The notes under the pieces: generated by a model
Told to the model about the DNA's origin: nothing
The model's input: only the letters and a program-made list of their open reading frames with translations
Databases searched by the model: none
Made by a program: the position numbers and the translations under genes
DNA from: Anaerolineae bacterium
Lineage (GTDB): Bacteria; Chloroflexota; Anaerolineae; JAFGEY01
Direction of reading: 5' to 3'
Length of the DNA: 8,875 nt
Assembly: GCA_016931365.1 (NCBI GenBank)
Contig: JAFGEY010000128.1
Coordinates: forward strand, 1 to 8,875
Part shown: positions 7,236-8,875 of the stretch, piece after piece
Layout of the letters: each line of letters starts with the position of its first letter
How positions within the stretch are numbered: position 1 is the stretch's first letter

Positions 7236-8351
7236 ATGCCAACCGAACGTGAATCTGCCCACCATTTGGGCAAGTTATTCGAACCCGGCGCCATCGGCGC
7301 GTTGCCCCTGACCAATCGCTTTGTGCGTTCGGCCACCGCAGAATCACTGGCCGACGATGAGGGCTACCCATTGCCGCAGTTGGGCGAGATGTACCGCGCG
7401 CTCGCCGAGGGCGGCGTGGGGTTGATCATCACCGGTCACGCTTTTGTCGATGCGCGGGGACGATGCCACCAAAGAATGGCCGGCCTCCACAAAGATGAGT
7501 TGATCCCCCACTGGCAGTCGATCACCCGCATTGTTCACGATGCAGGTGGTAAAATTGCGGTGCAGATCAATCACGGCGGGCGGCAGTGCGCCGAGGACGC
7601 CGTGATTGGCCCGCTGCTTGCGCCGTCGCCGATTGCGGTGAACGCGGATCGACCGCGGCCCAAAGAGATGAGCGAGGCGGAAATTCGCGGTGCGATTCGC
7701 GCCTATGCGCTCGCCGCCGGGCGGGCCAAAGCGGCCGGGTTCGATGCGGTGCAGCTCCATGGCGCGCACGGCTACCTGATCCACAGTTTTAACTCGCCGG
7801 CGAGCAACTGGCGGCGCGACAGTTGGGGCGGCAGCGCTGCCAAGCGCTTGCGCTTTTTGGAAGCCGTCGCATCGGCGGTGCGCGGCGAGGTCGGCGGCAG
7901 CTACCCGCTGTTCATCAAGCTGGGCACGGTGGATTGGGTGCGCGACGGCTTGAGCGAGGACGACGGCATCGAGATCGTCCGCCACCTGCGCGATATGGGC
8001 TTTGATGGGGTCGAGATCAGCGGCGGCATCGGCGAAGGTAACTCGCGCAAGGGCGTGCTGCACGAAGCAGATGAGGCCTATTTTCTGCCCGTCGCGCGCA
8101 AGGCGCGCACTGTCACCGATCTGCCGATCATCCTGGTCGGCGGGATGCGCTCGCTGGCAGTGATGGCGCGCATTCTCGACGAGGGCGCGGCTGATTTCAT
8201 CTCACTTTGCCGCCCGTTGATCCGCGAGCCGGATTTGCCCAACCGGCTCAAGGCAGGACAGGACAAGGCGACTTGTGTGTCGTGTGGGCAGTGCTGGCCC
8301 CGCGTGCGCGGGCAGAGCGCTTCTTGCCGTTACGTAACAGCTCAAGCATAG
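7236..8351 (+). CDS. Old Yellow Enzyme family NADH:flavin oxidoreductase (FMN-dependent ene-reductase type)
   Basis: The 371-residue product is a single-domain FMN TIM-barrel enzyme (Oxidored_FMN family) of the kind that reduces activated C=C bonds with NAD(P)H; the natural substrate cannot be told. Visible features: N-terminal FMN-binding segment LFEPGAIGALPLTNRFVRSA (15-33, reading through residue 34); INHGGRQ (111-117); the signature HGAHGYLIHSFNSPASNWR (175-193) with the His175/His178 pair and candidate proton donor Tyr180; RDSWGG (194-199); and the phosphate-binding GGMRS (302-306) with CRPLIREPDLP (325-335). The C-terminus carries Cys347, 350, 353 and 364 (C-x2-C-x2-C-x10-C), similar to the Fe-S cysteine pattern of 2,4-dienoyl-CoA reductases, but the protein ends there with no FAD/NAD domain. 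GGAGGT (7224-7229) six bases before ATG 7236 fixes the start. It lies 45 bases after the HAD genes and is probably cytoplasmic. Confidence 0.93.
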   Translation: MPTERESAHHLGKLFEPGAIGALPLTNRFVRSATAESLADDEGYPLPQLGEMYRALAEGGVGLIITGHAFVDARGRCHQRMAGLHKDELIPHWQSITRIVHDAGGKIAVQINHGGRQCAEDAVIGPLLAPSPIAVNADRPRPKEMSEAEIRGAIRAYALAAGRAKAAGFDAVQLHGAHGYLIHSFNSPASNWRRDSWGGSAAKRLRFLEAVASAVRGEVGGSYPLFIKLGTVDWVRDGLSEDDGIEIVRHLRDMGFDGVEISGGIGEGNSRKGVLHEADEAYFLPVARKARTVTDLPIILVGGMRSLAVMARILDEGAADFISLCRPLIREPDLPNRLKAGQDKATCVSCGQCWPRVRGQSASCRYVTAQA

Positions 8352-8373
8352 CTGGTTCCCGATCATTTTTCGA

Positions 8374-8433
8374 CAGGATTTCCAAGATTTTCAGGATGAT
8401 GATCTTTTATCCCGGCAATCCTGTTCATCTTGG
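8374..8433. repeat. Degenerate 9-mer repeat forming an imperfect inverted repeat, intergenic
   Basis: CAGGATTTC, CAAGATTTT and CAGGATGAT (8374-8400) are three consecutive 9-base variants. Part of them is mirrored downstream: CCAAGAT (8382-8388) pairs with ATCTTGG (8427-8433), and CAGGAT (8392-8397) with ATCCTG (8418-8423), with symmetric three-base internal loops between the two helices. It lies between the oxidoreductase stop and the terminator. It has the look of a dispersed intergenic element. The remainder of 8352-8487 shows no gene. Confidence 0.65.
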
Positions 8434-8487
8434 CCAAATTTGCGCACAAACTGGACAGTTACGCCGGCTCCAACCCTGATTGGCAAT

Positions 8488-8521
8488 AAAAAAGCCTCGC
8501 AGTTAGCTGCGAGGCTTTTTT
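8488..8521. terminator. Bidirectional intrinsic terminator
   Basis: A perfect 14-bp inverted repeat: AAAAAAGCCTCGCA (8488-8501), loop GTTAGC (8502-8507), TGCGAGGCTTTTTT (8508-8521). The GC-rich core is flanked by six A and six T residues, so it gives a U-tract on both strands. It would end transcription of the oxidoreductase operon from the left and of the ferredoxin gene from the right. Confidence 0.95.
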
Positions 8522-8538
8522 ATCCGAATGTGTCGGAT
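8522..8538. other. Small hairpin beside the terminator, in the ferredoxin 3' untranslated region
   Basis: ATCCGA (8522-8527) and TCGGAT (8533-8538) form a 6-bp stem with a five-base loop. It lies between the ferredoxin stop codon (8546-8548 on the minus strand) and the shared terminator, so it would be transcribed at the end of the ferredoxin mRNA. It may protect the 3' end or simply be chance. Confidence 0.35.
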
Positions 8539-8545
8539 AGCTGAG

Positions 8546-8719
8546 CTATTCGGCGGAAATGGCATCCACCGGGCATTCGTCTTCGCACAGCCCGCAATCG
8601 ATGCACTTTTCAGGATCGATCACGTATGAATTCTTCCCTTCGCTGATCGCGTCTTCCGGGCAAACTTCGGCGCAAGACCCGCACGAAATGCACTCGTTTT
8701 CATCAATTTTACGCGGCAT
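8546..8719 (-). CDS. 2[4Fe-4S] ferredoxin, clostridial type (57 aa)
   Basis: This gene encodes a small acidic electron carrier that holds two [4Fe-4S] clusters and serves low-potential reactions such as those of pyruvate:ferredoxin oxidoreductase or hydrogenases; which partner applies here cannot be seen. Minus-strand translation from ATG 8719-8717 to TAG gives 57 residues with two ferredoxin repeats: CISCGSCAEVCP (10-21) and CIDCGLCEDECP (39-50). Each supplies C-x2-C-x2-C-x3-C-P, the complete eight-cysteine set (Cys 10, 13, 16, 20, 39, 42, 45, 49). The length is normal for the clostridial type. AAGGAGG (8730-8724) lies four bases before the start, a strong ribosome-binding site. It appears monocistronic, with its own promoter upstream and the shared terminator downstream, and is convergent with the oxidoreductase gene. 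Confidence 0.97.
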   Translation of the reverse strand: MPRKIDENECISCGSCAEVCPEDAISEGKNSYVIDPEKCIDCGLCEDECPVDAISAE

Positions 8720-8758
8720 ATTTCCTCCTTTAAGTGTGTTGGTAACCTGTTCGGCGGA

Positions 8759-8787
8759 ATACTAGCACATTTTCTACCCTTTGTCAA
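8759..8787 (-). promoter_or_regulatory. Predicted sigma70 promoter of the ferredoxin gene
   Basis: On the minus strand TTGACA (8787-8782, perfect -35) is followed after 17 bases by TAGTAT (8764-8759), with a TG one base before the -10 box as an extended -10. Transcription would start near 8752, giving a leader of about 33 bases that ends in the AAGGAGG ribosome-binding site. It looks strong, as expected for an abundant ferredoxin. Confidence 0.82.
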
Positions 8788-8791
8788 AGGG
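8777..8791. promoter_or_regulatory. 15-bp palindrome over the ferredoxin -35 box, possible operator
   Basis: CCCTTT (8777-8782) GTC (8783-8785) AAAGGG (8786-8791) is a perfect inverted repeat with a three-base centre that contains the whole -35 hexamer. A dimeric regulator bound here would block RNA polymerase. No regulator is encoded in the window and chance symmetry is possible, so the operator role is inference. Confidence 0.4.
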
Positions 8792-8804
8792 CGCATTTCT
8801 TTTT

Positions 8805-8875
8805 GGGGGAAACGCGAGAGTGCCCCTACAACTTTTGGCCGCCGGAGTCGAGGCTTTAGCCGGTTGGGGATGCGC
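8805..8875. repeat. Gene-free right edge with repeat-like short palindromes
   Basis: No gene is supported here. GGGG (within 8805-8809) is opposed by CCCC (8823-8826), so the minus strand reads GTAGGGGCACTCTCGCG then a C-run. Next, CCGG (8842-8845) is matched by CCGG (8860-8863) around the palindrome GGCTTTAGCC (8852-8861). The composition looks like dispersed intergenic repeats, but the element is cut by the window edge and its limits cannot be defined. Confidence 0.35.

Noticed and set aside
7344..8063. 239-codon minus-strand frame opposite the oxidoreductase gene
   Set aside because: The plus frame carries the complete Old Yellow Enzyme signature; the minus product is Ala/Arg/His-rich without domains.
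8559..8765. 68-codon plus-strand frame over the ferredoxin gene
   Set aside because: Antisense to an eight-cysteine ferredoxin with a strong ribosome-binding site and promoter; the plus product is Ser/His-rich noise.

Overview
The window looks like a chromosomal segment from a member of the Chloroflexota, probably an anaerobic or facultative one. Three things suggest this. The first is a giant minus-strand membrane protein that joins a family-39-type glycosyltransferase half to a DUF2298 ('Chlor_Arch_YYY') half, a combination I associate with Chloroflexota. The second is a clostridial-type 2[4Fe-4S] ferredoxin. The third is GC-rich coding DNA with several AT-richer short dispersed repeats. 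The phylum assignment is inference from gene content; no rRNA or other taxonomic marker gene is present.

Layout. Positions 1-3476 (minus strand) hold the 5' part, 1158 complete codons, of the membrane protein; the gene runs off the left edge. Two short repeat insertions lie inside it, both in frame. A 151-bp divergent intergenic region (3477-3627) has a good sigma70-type promoter on each strand. Reading right from it is a compact cluster: prfA (peptide chain release factor 1), prmC (the methyltransferase for the release-factor GGQ glutamine), two tandem HAD-IIB (Cof-type) phosphatases, and, after a 45-bp gap with a hairpin, an Old Yellow Enzyme-type flavin oxidoreductase. The first four genes overlap by 4, 26 and 4 bp, so they are almost certainly co-transcribed and translationally coupled. 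The oxidoreductase has its own strong Shine-Dalgarno sequence and may be the last gene of the operon.

The right end (8352-8875) holds a degenerate 9-mer repeat that folds into an imperfect hairpin, a perfect bidirectional terminator shared by the convergent oxidoreductase and ferredoxin genes, and the 57-codon ferredoxin gene (minus strand) with a near-consensus promoter overlapped by a 15-bp palindrome. Beyond it is gene-free DNA with repeat-like character.

Functional links: PrmC modifies RF1, so prfA-prmC is a real functional pair in translation termination. The HAD phosphatases and the oxidoreductase have no obvious mechanistic tie to it. I saw no tRNA, rRNA, CRISPR array, transposase or integrase, and no clear sign of a wholly new multi-gene system. 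The most unusual signals are the repeats inserted in frame within the large membrane-protein gene.
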